Shown one piece after another: positions 33,174 through 42,900 of a stretch of 64,000 nucleotides of DNA (position 1 is its first letter; every line of letters starts with the position of its first letter). Origin of the DNA: Actinospica robiniae DSM 44927 (GTDB taxonomy: Bacteria; Actinomycetota; Actinomycetes; Streptomycetales; Catenulisporaceae); the NCBI RefSeq assembly GCF_000504285.1, contig NZ_KI632511.1:5686154-5750153 (forward strand), given 5' to 3'. The translations under genes were made by a program, and so were the position numbers. The notes under the pieces were generated by a model. The model saw only the letters and a program-made list of their open reading frames with translations. It was not told where the DNA came from and made no database searches.

Positions 33174-36100
33174 ACTCACCATAGATGTTGTAGTCCTGTG
33201 CAAGTCCTAGCAGGTTCAGCTTAGACAATTGTGTTTGGGGAATATTCACCCCTAAGAAGTGCAGGTCCGAGCGGTTGTCTCCGGGACTGCCGAAGGCGTA
33301 ACGCTTCCACACCTGCACCCTCACCGTGGTCACGCCGTTTTGAATCGTAGACGAGACACGGTACTGGACATCGTGCAGCGCGTAGTACCAGTCCAGGCTC
33401 GACTTGGCCGAGATCTCGGCGTTGTGCCAACCGCTGTCGTACGGCTTCTTGCTGTTCTGGGCGGCAGCGATCGCCGTGTTCACCTGCGCGGCGTAGTCGG
33501 ACGTCGGCGCGTCCTCGAGGATCTGCATGGGATCCACAGACTGAGTTTGTCCGCTGTTTTCCAGCCAGTCCAGGAGATACTTCGAAGCGTTGCACCAGCC
33601 TTTCTTCCAGCACATCACGGAAGCGATCTCGAGCAGCATGTTATGTTCCGAGTTGTCCGACCCTGTCGCCCAGCCGGCTTCCGAGCCCCAGGCCTGGCCG
33701 TCATGGTTGGGAACCCACTTCGGCAGCGGTTCGCCCTCCACGTGCCAGATGCCCGTGTTCGGGTCCTGAATCAACCCTTGCCCCGGATGGGTTGCGGCTT
33801 CGCAGGTGAACTGGTCGGTGCAGTTGCCGTCAGGCAAGGTCGTGTTACCGCCACCGCCACCGCCACCGCCACCGCCACCGCCACCGCTGGGATGCGAGCC
33901 AGCGCAGAATTCGCCGTCGACCATGACGCACCATTTGCCTGTGGGGTCGCTGCCGGTGACGGGGTCGTTGCCGGCGTAGTCGTAGCCTGCCATCTGGGTC
34001 GGATCGGCGCCTTCGAAGAGGGGGTCGAGTGAGATGAACCGACCGGTTTGCGTGTCGTATTCGCGGGCGCCGAGGGTTTCGATGCCTGTAGTGTCGTCTG
34101 TCAGGCCTCCGATATAGCCTTTGTTGCCGCCGACCCATGTTGCGGTGGTGGTGGAGCCGTCGCGTGAGCCGCCGAAGGGGAGGTACTGGCGGCGGGTGAT
34201 GGTCTGGGCCGTGGTCGCGCTGATGGCGAGTTGGTCGGTGCTTTGGCGGTCGGGGATGAGGTAGTTGACGGCGCCGGTGTTGGTGCGCTCGGCGACCGTG
34301 ACTCCGCCGATCGTGTAGTAGCGGGTGGCGGTGACGTTGCCGCTGCCTGAGACTCGGTTGAGCTGGGCGTCGCCGATGGTGAGTGTGGTCGAGGCCGGGT
34401 CTCGCATGAGGACCTGCGTGCCATCGGTGTTATAGGCGTAGTTGGTGGTGCCGGCTGTGCTGGTGGTGGACTGGAGTTGGTCTTGATCGTTCCAGGTGTA
34501 GGTCTGGTTGCCGTGTGATCCGCCGGTAACGGAGGTTTCTTCTCCGGAGGAGTTGTATCCGTAGGTGGCGGTTTCGGCGCTCGCGTTGGGGCCGGTCGCG
34601 GTCGTATTGCTGAGCGTGGTGGGCTGGTCGGTGCTGGAGCCGGCTGCAGGGTAGTCATAGGTGATGACGGTATCGTCAGCGGTGCTGCCGGAGGTGTTGT
34701 GATCGGTCTCGCTGGCCCGGTCTCCGGCGGCGTCATAGGTCCATGACTGCCAGTAGGGGCTGATCGGTCCGCCGACGGTGGGGGAGTTGCCGGGCGAGGG
34801 AGTGGCGGCGCACGCGTCAGTGGCCGTCCACGCTGCGGCCAGCCGCTGCGCGTAGTCGTAGGTGAAGCATTGGGTGTCAGTCTGGGCTGTGGAGGTGCCC
34901 GTGTTCCCGGCAGTGTTCTGCACGTCCTGGATCTGGGTGACCAGACCCGAACCCGGGGAGACTGTACGGCTCGCATTACCGTAGGTGTACGTGAGGGTGT
35001 CGACGGCAGCTGAGCTGTTTGAATCGGACGTGGTCACCGAGTCGAGTGCGAGCGTCTGCGGGTCGTAGGCCTCGTCGACTCTCACCTGGCCACTTCCGGC
35101 CGGCAGCCGGTACTCGAGCGGCTGGTTGTCCTCGTTGTACGTGATGCCAGCAACGTATGTCTGGGTGCTTGTGGTCGTGCCAGCCAGCTCGGTGGGTTGG
35201 CCGAACTCGTTGTACGTGTACTTGATCGTCTCCAGCGGAAGGCCCCCCATAACTGGGTCAGTCTGACCCTGGAGCAGCCCGGTATAGGTGTACCCGTACT
35301 TCGTGGTGTATCCGGCGGCCGGAACCAGCGCGGCATCGGTTCCCGTCAGGGTGACCTTGGTGCCCTGGGGTTCGCCGAGCGTGGTGTATCCGGTGGTCGC
35401 CGAGGTGATGATGTCGCCGTTGGAGTACGACGTGGACGAAGTCAGATACCCCGTCTTGATCGTGTCATAGGTCCACGACGCGATCTCATTGCCCGACGCG
35501 CCTGCGGTCAGGGTGCTGGTGGAGGTGGTGTCGTACTCGGCGGTTTTGCGGGCATCCTGGTCGTACACGAAGGTGGTCTGCTTGCCGCGGGCATCCTTCG
35601 TGGTGATCAGCAGTCCGGCGTTGTCGTAGGTGTTGACGCTGGTGCCGGCGTCCGGGTCTACAGCGGTGAGTTCGTCTCCGAGCAGGTCGTAGGTCCAGGA
35701 CCAGGTGTTGCCGGCCGCGTCGACCTCGGTGGCCTTCTTACCCGAGGGGTAGTACGTGTATTTGGTGTCGGTGTAGTCGCTTGTCGGGTCTGTGGCGTAG
35801 TTTGTCGGCTGGCCGGCGAGGTATTGGATGAGGTCGGTCTGTTCGCCGAGGGCATTGGTGACTACTGTCTGCGCTGTTGAGCCCGCGGGTGGGATGGTGG
35901 TGACGAAGTTGCCGCCGTAGTTGTAGGTGGTTTCCCAGGTCTGATTGGCGTCTGTGTAGGCGATCTCTGCGGTCTTGCGGCCGGCACCGTCGTAGGTGTA
36001 GCCGGTGGCTGAGGGTACTGTTCCGGCCTGCGCTTGAACATAGACGTTCGAGACGGCGTCGGGGTTGTAGTAGGCGCCGGTGGTCTCGGATTCCCAGCCG

Positions 36101-39100
36101 TCGGTGTTGTAGTAGGTGTCGACGATGTCGCGGCCGCCGTCGGGCGTCTCGGTCTGCACCTCTCTGGCCCGCAGCATGCTGTCGTACAGGGTCTCTGAGA
36201 GCCGGTATGTGCCGTCGTCGTTGATCGTGTAGGTGTCGGTCACGGACGGGTGCATGTCGTCGACCGTGTATGAGTACTTCAGGTTCGGCGAGCCCGCGGT
36301 GCTGAAGCCGGGCTTCCATACGGCGATGACGCGACCGAGAGCGTCGTACTGGCTGGCTGTGGTGTCGTTTGCGGCGGTCGTGACCTGGGTGGCGAGTTCC
36401 CGCAGGGGGTCGTACGTCGTGGTGGTGGCCATGTTCTTCGGGTCGGTGACCACGGTGCTGGTCGGCTCGGCGCCGGTGGCCGGACTGTAGGCCGTCGCGG
36501 TGACCCGATTGTCGGCGTCGGTACTGCTGAGCACGCGTCCGTACTCGTCTACGGTCTTCTTCGCCTGCATCGTGTACGTGGGTGTGCCGCTGGAGCCGTA
36601 GGAGGTCGCTGCCAGGGTCTCGGTGGCGTCGCCAACTGTTGGAGCGGTCGTGGCGTTCGATGCGCCGTCGTAGTAGGTGATGGAGTCGCTGATCGCGTCC
36701 GCCGGATACGACGGGGTGGTCGAGCAGTTCACCGACACGGTCTTCGATTCGGAGGTCGCGTCGAGGATCCACAGGCTGGTGTTGTCGTCGTAGGTGACGG
36801 TGGTGCACTTGTTCTGCGAGGGATCGGTGACGTCTCCTAGCGCGTTGGTCTGGGTCACCCTGCCGTAGGCGTCGTGCCCGTACGTGGTCTCGGTCTCCCG
36901 GGTCGCACCGGAGGCGAGCGGGGTGTAGACCTGCGCTTCCGACTGCCCGACGAAGAACGCCTGTTGAGAAGGGACGCCGCCGGCCAGGGTGTGGGTCGCC
37001 TGGGCGCTGGAGGTCCACGGCGTGTCGATCGTGTCGGTCACGAGCGAGGACCCATTGAGCACCTGCGTCTCGTACGTCATACCGGCGTACTGATCGTCAT
37101 CTGGGACCGGGGTGTCGTTGCGCGAATCGGTCACCGTGACGCTGCGCTTCGACGTGGAGGTCAGGAAGTCCCCGTTCATGCCCTGGAAGTAGCTGTACTG
37201 GGTCTCCGTCACCGGGTCGGGCGCGGTACCGGTCGAGACGGTCATGCCTTGGTAGCCGCGGAACTGGTCCCAGGTCACCTGGTTCGACGGTGTCAGCGGA
37301 TTGTCGTCGTAGTGCCAGGCAGGTTTGCCGACCGGCGTATATTTCGTGGTGATCGCGTCGTTGTCGCTGTCTTCGTTGGGGTTCCCGCCGGTGGCGTCGT
37401 TCTCCGTGACCGAGTTGACGATGTAGACGTTGAAGTAGTCCTTGGTCGGATCTGCAGTAATCGTCGGGTACCAGTAGACCGGGTATGCCAGTGTGGTGTT
37501 CGCGTCGTCGCTCGAGGGTTCGTCGGCGACGGCGGTCGGCGCCGAGTAGTTGACGGTGATCTGCTCACCGGTCTCGGTGGTGATCTTGGTGAGCCGGTCG
37601 CGGGTGATCCACGGGTAGCCGTTGGTGAGGTCGACCCGGTTCTGCAGAGGGGTGCCGTTGAACGTCACCGAGGGCAGCGGTGCCGTGGTCGTGCCTTTCG
37701 GCTCCGCGGTGGTGTCCTGACCGGCATGGGTGATCGAGGCGAGCCACAGCGAGGGGGTCGAGGTGTCGCCGGCGCCTGTGATCGCGGGGAACGAGTACGT
37801 CAGGGCCCACGAGTCCACGTTATCCAGGCTGGTTCCGTCCAACGCCTGTGTCTGGATGCCGGTGAGTTCCTCCTCGGAGAAGAAGGAGGGCGACTGCGAC
37901 GAGCAGTTGGCGCCTGACGTGCACAGCAGGTCATCGGGAACGTCCGGCCAGTTGGTCGCGGTCGCGGATGACAAGGTGCTGGTATCGCAGCCGGTCGGGG
38001 AGGTCGAGCAACGTCCGTTCATGGTGAGCTGTACCTCGGCGGCCGGAGTCGCGGTGTACAGCGAGTTGGAGCGCTGTCCGTACTCGATCTTCGACAGGTA
38101 CGAGTCCCGCGTGTAGGCCGAGGTGGACGCGGCGGTCGTGGCGAGGTCCTGGGCGTAGTAGTTGGTCGCCGTGTCGTACCAGTAGGTGACCGCGTCGCCG
38201 TGCGTGTCCACGACGTAGTCGAGGTTCCACCGGTAGGCCTGCTCGCAGTAGGAGGATGAGAAGGTGCCGTTGTAGCAGGGCTGCCCGGAGGCCGTCGCGT
38301 AGACCGGCTCCGTGTCCACCGAGTTCGTGGTCGCATCACCCGAGCCGTACCCGGGAAGCTGGTTGAGTCCGAAGTAGTACTGGGTGCCGTCAGTTGTCGT
38401 GACGACCCAGTACTCGCCGTTCCGGGCGCCGTTGACCGCGCCGGTCTCGTACGCGATCCGCTCGTTCGAGTCGTCTGCGGCGATGTAGTCGCCGGTCGCG
38501 TCGTCCTTGATGATCGTCGTGGTCTGGCCGTCGAGATCGAACGTCAACTGGTTGTTGCTCGACCAGCAGTTGTCGTAGGTCTTGCTATCGCCGTCGGGGT
38601 TCTGGTGGCAGGAAGCGTAAGAGCGCTCGATGTAGGACTCGGTCAGCATCCAGCCGTCGCCGACGTCCCCGGCCTGGTTGTTCGTGTTCGAGGTCAGTCC
38701 GTCCACGGACTGCGAGTTGTAGGACAGCGCGAGCGAGGGCTCAAGGCCGCCCGGCGCGTCCGGAACGGAGATCGGATAGGACCAGGTGAACGCGTCGGTC
38801 GCACCTCCCGCTGACCACGATCCGGAGGGCTTGAGGGTGGTGGCGGAAAAGTTGCCCCCGCCGGAACCGCTCGAGGAGGAGGAAGTGTCTGTCGCTGCCA
38901 GCACCAGGGCAGACGAGGATGCCGCCGCGCGCTGCACCTGCGCGGACTGGGCCTGCGCGGACGTCGAGTCCGGCGTCGGGCTCTGCGCGGCAGGCAGCGT
39001 GACCGCGGCCGTCAAGGTCTGTGTTTTGCCGCTGTTGGTGAACTTCACCGGTGTCTCAACGCGGCACTTGGCAAGTTGCGGCGTGGTCAATGCGCAGGCG

Positions 39101-39705
39101 GGCAACGCGACCAGCGCCAGACGCTGCCCCCAGCCGCCACCGTAGGCGTCCTTGAAGGATGCGTACGAGAGCGAGACCTGTACCTGACCTGACGCGGCGA
39201 CACCGTCCGCACGGCCGACCTGGACCACCACGCCCTTAAGGCCCAGCGCATCCGAGACCGACTGCGGCTCGACGCTGACCCGCGCCTGCTTCGGCATCGA
39301 GGTGGCGACCGGCGTGCTCTTGTCCGCGGGGGTCCGCGCGGCGGCTCCCGCGCCGGAGGGCTCCGCGGTGAGTACGAGCGGCAGCGACCCGACCCGCGCG
39401 GCCTTGCCTTCGCTCATTGCGACGCTGCCGGTGCCAGAGGGCCAGACCACCTTCGGAGCGTGGTAGGCGGCCATCGGCGTCGGCTTGGCGTAGTGCGAGG
39501 TAACGGCCGTCACCGGTAAAGACGGGGTGTCCTGGTATCCGGCGCCGTTCCCACCGTGTCCGGATGCGTAGACCGGGCCGGCCAACGCGACTTGCACCAC
39601 CAGCACGAGGCTGCTGATCGCCGCCGCCGGGCGGCGGGAAGAGCGCGGCAAGCGTCGGCAGCGCGCGACGGCATGGTGATACGGACGAGCGAATATGCCC
39701 GACAC
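33157..39705 (-). CDS. RHS/YD-repeat secreted polymorphic toxin
   Basis: A 2182-aa protein. An N-terminal signal sequence (SSLVLVVQVALAGPVYA, about residues 31-47) is followed by an SpvB/TcaC-like region (TDAFTWSYPISVPDAPGGLE, LALSYNSQSVDGLTSNTNNQ). Many YD repeats follow (for example TYDLLGDELTAVDPDAGTSV, VYDQDARKTAEYDTTS), and the RHS core is GAREYDTQTGRFISLDPL...YAGNDPVTGSDPTGK. After the core come a 13-Gly tract and a ~230-residue variable C-terminal tip containing HNAEISAKSSLDWYYALHDV and LNLLGLAQDYNIYGEYD. The tip fold is not recognised. The shell should encapsulate the tip before release. It is divergent from the giant LamG gene. Confidence 0.9.
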   Translation of the reverse strand: MSGIFARPYHHAVARCRRLPRSSRRPAAAISSLVLVVQVALAGPVYASGHGGNGAGYQDTPSLPVTAVTSHYAKPTPMAAYHAPKVVWPSGTGSVAMSEGKAARVGSLPLVLTAEPSGAGAAARTPADKSTPVATSMPKQARVSVEPQSVSDALGLKGVVVQVGRADGVAASGQVQVSLSYASFKDAYGGGWGQRLALVALPACALTTPQLAKCRVETPVKFTNSGKTQTLTAAVTLPAAQSPTPDSTSAQAQSAQVQRAAASSSALVLAATDTSSSSSGSGGGNFSATTLKPSGSWSAGGATDAFTWSYPISVPDAPGGLEPSLALSYNSQSVDGLTSNTNNQAGDVGDGWMLTESYIERSYASCHQNPDGDSKTYDNCWSSNNQLTFDLDGQTTTIIKDDATGDYIAADDSNERIAYETGAVNGARNGEYWVVTTTDGTQYYFGLNQLPGYGSGDATTNSVDTEPVYATASGQPCYNGTFSSSYCEQAYRWNLDYVVDTHGDAVTYWYDTATNYYAQDLATTAASTSAYTRDSYLSKIEYGQRSNSLYTATPAAEVQLTMNGRCSTSPTGCDTSTLSSATATNWPDVPDDLLCTSGANCSSQSPSFFSEEELTGIQTQALDGTSLDNVDSWALTYSFPAITGAGDTSTPSLWLASITHAGQDTTAEPKGTTTAPLPSVTFNGTPLQNRVDLTNGYPWITRDRLTKITTETGEQITVNYSAPTAVADEPSSDDANTTLAYPVYWYPTITADPTKDYFNVYIVNSVTENDATGGNPNEDSDNDAITTKYTPVGKPAWHYDDNPLTPSNQVTWDQFRGYQGMTVSTGTAPDPVTETQYSYFQGMNGDFLTSTSKRSVTVTDSRNDTPVPDDDQYAGMTYETQVLNGSSLVTDTIDTPWTSSAQATHTLAGGVPSQQAFFVGQSEAQVYTPLASGATRETETTYGHDAYGRVTQTNALGDVTDPSQNKCTTVTYDDNTSLWILDATSESKTVSVNCSTTPSYPADAISDSITYYDGASNATTAPTVGDATETLAATSYGSSGTPTYTMQAKKTVDEYGRVLSSTDADNRVTATAYSPATGAEPTSTVVTDPKNMATTTTYDPLRELATQVTTAANDTTASQYDALGRVIAVWKPGFSTAGSPNLKYSYTVDDMHPSVTDTYTINDDGTYRLSETLYDSMLRAREVQTETPDGGRDIVDTYYNTDGWESETTGAYYNPDAVSNVYVQAQAGTVPSATGYTYDGAGRKTAEIAYTDANQTWETTYNYGGNFVTTIPPAGSTAQTVVTNALGEQTDLIQYLAGQPTNYATDPTSDYTDTKYTYYPSGKKATEVDAAGNTWSWTYDLLGDELTAVDPDAGTSVNTYDNAGLLITTKDARGKQTTFVYDQDARKTAEYDTTSTSTLTAGASGNEIASWTYDTIKTGYLTSSTSYSNGDIITSATTGYTTLGEPQGTKVTLTGTDAALVPAAGYTTKYGYTYTGLLQGQTDPVMGGLPLETIKYTYNEFGQPTELAGTTTSTQTYVAGITYNEDNQPLEYRLPAGSGQVRVDEAYDPQTLALDSVTTSDSNSSAAVDTLTYTYGNASRTVSPGSGLVTQIQDVQNTAGNTGTSTAQTDTQCFTYDYAQRLAAAWTATDACAATPSPGNSPTVGGPISPYWQSWTYDAAGDRASETDHNTSGSTADDTVITYDYPAAGSSTDQPTTLSNTTATGPNASAETATYGYNSSGEETSVTGGSHGNQTYTWNDQDQLQSTTSTAGTTNYAYNTDGTQVLMRDPASTTLTIGDAQLNRVSGSGNVTATRYYTIGGVTVAERTNTGAVNYLIPDRQSTDQLAISATTAQTITRRQYLPFGGSRDGSTTTATWVGGNKGYIGGLTDDTTGIETLGAREYDTQTGRFISLDPLFEGADPTQMAGYDYAGNDPVTGSDPTGKWCVMVDGEFCAGSHPSGGGGGGGGGGGGGNTTLPDGNCTDQFTCEAATHPGQGLIQDPNTGIWHVEGEPLPKWVPNHDGQAWGSEAGWATGSDNSEHNMLLEIASVMCWKKGWCNASKYLLDWLENSGQTQSVDPMQILEDAPTSDYAAQVNTAIAAAQNSKKPYDSGWHNAEISAKSSLDWYYALHDVQYRVSSTIQNGVTTVRVQVWKRYAFGSPGDNRSDLHFLGVNIPQTQLSKLNLLGLAQDYNIYGEYDYSY
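33847..33885 (-). repeat. Gly13 codon repeat in RHS linker
   Basis: Thirteen alternating GGT/GGC codons, read as ACCGCC units on the plus strand, give a glycine linker between the RHS core and the toxin tip. Such a short tandem repeat can slip in multiples of six bases without breaking frame. Confidence 0.9.
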
Positions 39706-39980
39706 GATGGGTCCCTCCCTGACATGGGTGTCCCTGTCCCTAAATCAGGATAGGAAGTCAGCACCATGAAAAGTAGCGATCAGTATGCACCGCGTCAATG
39801 GCTTCGCTTCGAGCCGCCGCGGTCCGCCCAGGACCAGGGGAATCCGGTGTCCGGCGCTGGGTCAGCACCATCAGGGTCCGGCTTCGCCACCATGCGTACT
39901 CTGCACCGAACATGGGCAAGCTACCTGTCGCGCCGCGTGCGGGGCGGTCGCCTATCGCAGTACCCATATAGAAGGGCGTC
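39706..39980. other. Divergent promoter region of rhs and the LamG gene
   Basis: 275 bases between two very large divergent genes. No coding frame looks real. Promoters for both should lie here. I see no clear operator repeats. Confidence 0.45.
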
Positions 39981-42900
39981 ATGCAGACTTATACGCGAAT
40001 ACGGCGGTCCCACGCCGGCGTCGGGGCGCTCGCGCTCGCGGTGGCCGCCGGGCTCACCATCGCCGCGCCGGCCGCGCAGGCGGCTCAGCCCCCGGCCACG
40101 GTCCAGGGTGATCTCGGCGCGTCGTCGTCCGCGCACACCGACTCCGCCGCCCAGGCCCGCGCGGCCGCCCAGGCCATGAGTGAAGGCTACGGCCTGACTG
40201 TCGCGCAGCAGCAGGCGGTGGACGCCGCCGTGCTCACCGCGCGTAAGACCGGCAAGGCGGTGCCCATCAGCGCCCTGACCACCGAGACGTCGCAGGTCAC
40301 CGCGGAGCCGGACGGCAAGCTTGCGCTGACGGAGAACACGCTGCCGGTGCGCGCCCTGAAGGACAACGCGTGGGTTGCGGTGGACACGACTCTTCACCGC
40401 AACGCGAACGGCAGCTACTCTCCCGCTGCCACCGCCTACGCGAACGTCGCCCTCTCCGCCGGCGGAAGCGGCCCGCTCGCAGTCACTACGACAGAGTCGG
40501 GCGCAAGCTACGCGGTGACCTGGCCCACCGTACTGCCCGCCCCCGTCGTCTCTGGGTCAAGTGCCACCTACACCAATGTGCTCAGTGGGGTCGATCTGAA
40601 GGTCTCGGCCACCGTCGGGGGCGGGTTCTCCGAGGTCCTCGTCGTACATGACGCGCGCGCCGCCGCGAATCCGGCCCTATCGAAACTCGAGCTTGCCGTG
40701 CACAGCAGTGGCGTGACGAAGGGTTCCGGCAGCACCGTGGGTTCCGCGGCCGGCGGTCTGGCGCTGTCGATCTCGGGTGCGTCCATGTGGGACTCGAACA
40801 CGGCCGTGCCCGCCGATGCGGCCGTGGCCGCGGCAAGGGCCTCAACGGCCCGCGAGTCCGGAGCCGTGGGCACGCCCAGTTCGTCGGCTCCGACCCAGGC
40901 TCAGCTCGATCAGATCGGCGCCTCGGACCCGTCCAGCGCGGCCGCCCCTGGCTATGCCGCGAACCAGGCGCCGCTCGGGGTCGCCGTGACCGGCAACGCT
41001 CTGGTTCTCACGCCCAGCAAGGCCCTGCTGGCGGACCAGCACGCGGTCTACCCGGTTTACATCGATCCGACCCTGTCCTGGCAAGAAGCTTCCGGCGGCG
41101 CGCCGGCCTACGACGAGGTCAAGCAGGACGCCCCGTGCAACTCCCAGTCCTACTACAAGGACACCGGGATGGACGACAACTCTCTGGGCGTGGGCTACGC
41201 GGCCGGATCCTGCGGCGGCTGGCAGAACACGTATTACCAGTGGTCACTGCCCCCGCAGATCTGGGGCGCGCACATCGGCAGCGCCCAAGTCCAGGTCACC
41301 GAGAACTGGCAGGCCTCGTTCTCCTGCTCCACCTCGCGCACCGTGACCGCCCACCTGGCCGGTGGCATCGGTTCGGGCACGGACTACAACAACCAGCCCG
41401 GGCCGCTCACCGGCTCGTCCGCGTACTCCAACGCACAGAGCGTCGGCGCGGCGTGGAACGCCTCAGGCTGCACCACCACCGAATCCTCGAAGGCCGGGTT
41501 CGACTTCCAATCCCCGGTCCAGACGAGCGCGAACAACCACTCCAGCCAGCTGACCGTGGAGCTCACCGGTGACAGCAGCACCACCGACTTCTCCCGCTTC
41601 ACCGACAACCCCAGCCTGGTCATCAAGTACGACCACAACCCGAACACCCCCGCCGCGAGCCAGCTGACCACGGCCAACGGCGCGAGCAACACCGTCGCCT
41701 GCGCGAGCGCCGCGCCGTACCCGTTCATCGGCAAGTCGATCGCCACCAACACGGTCAGCCTCGTCGCCGGCAACATCACCAGCCCCGACGGCGACCAGCT
41801 CCGGGCCAACTTCAACTACTGGACCTCGGCCAGCTCCACTCACCAGACCGGGGCCTCCGCCGACAACCTCGCCTCCGGCGCCACCGCCAAATACTCACTG
41901 CCCTCCTCCTTCACCTCGACCCTGACCTCGGGTGAGACGGTGTACTGGGATGTGCAGACGACCAACGGCACCTACACCAGCGGCTGGTCACCGACCTGCG
42001 CGTTCACCGCCGAGCCCACGTCGCCCGACGCACCCACGATCGCCCCGAACTCCACCTACCCCGCCGGGATTGCCGTTACGGACGCTGGAACGAGCGCGAC
42101 CTTCGCCGTGAGCGGGTCGAGCACCGGCGCCGACACCACCGGGTTCTACTACAACCTCGACAGCGTCCCCGCCGCGAGCGGAACGCCGGCCAGTGAGATC
42201 GCGCCGATCACCACCTCGGCCACCGGGCTGACCGACTCGTGGCCACTCAACGCCTCCTCCGGCACCAGCGCGGCCGACTCCAGCGGCACGAACACGGCCA
42301 CGCTGCAGTCCGGAGCCTCGTTCGCCGCCGATCCCGGCCGCGGCTACGTCCTCGCGACCTCCGGGACCTCCACCAGCTACGCCCAGTCCACCACCACCTC
42401 CGTGAACACCGCCGCGGACTTCTCCGTCTCAGCCTGGGTCAAGCTCACTGCGATCCCCACGGCCAATCAGACCGCGCTCTCCCAGGACACCTCCCTCAAC
42501 TCAGGGTTCTATCTCCAATACGAAACCACCGACAAAGCCTGGGCGTTCACCCAGTTCTCGGCGAACTCCACCACCCACACCAGCTACCACGCACACGGGG
42601 CCTCCACACCCGCCGCCGGCGTCTGGTACCAGCTGACCGGTGTCTACACCAAATCCACCGGGCTCATGCAGCTCTACGTCGACGGCGCCCTGGCCGGTAC
42701 GGCGACCAATCCGAGCGAGTACGCCGCGACCGGCGATCTGGCGATCGGTCGGTCGTTCTACTCTGGAAGCAACGCCGATTTCTTCCACGGCGACATCAGC
42801 GATGTCCAGACCTACAGCAGTGCTCTGACCTCGACGCAAGCCGCATCGCTGTACAACACCGCGACGGCCGACATCACCATCACCCCCTACGCCCCCGGCC

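Noticed and set aside
33847..33885. Possible CRISPR-like or satellite repeat
   Set aside because: It is a run of Gly codons within rhs with no spacers.
36874..37917. 347-residue plus-strand frame within rhs
   Set aside because: Antisense to strong YD-repeat coding sequence and composed mainly of Gly, Arg and Val.
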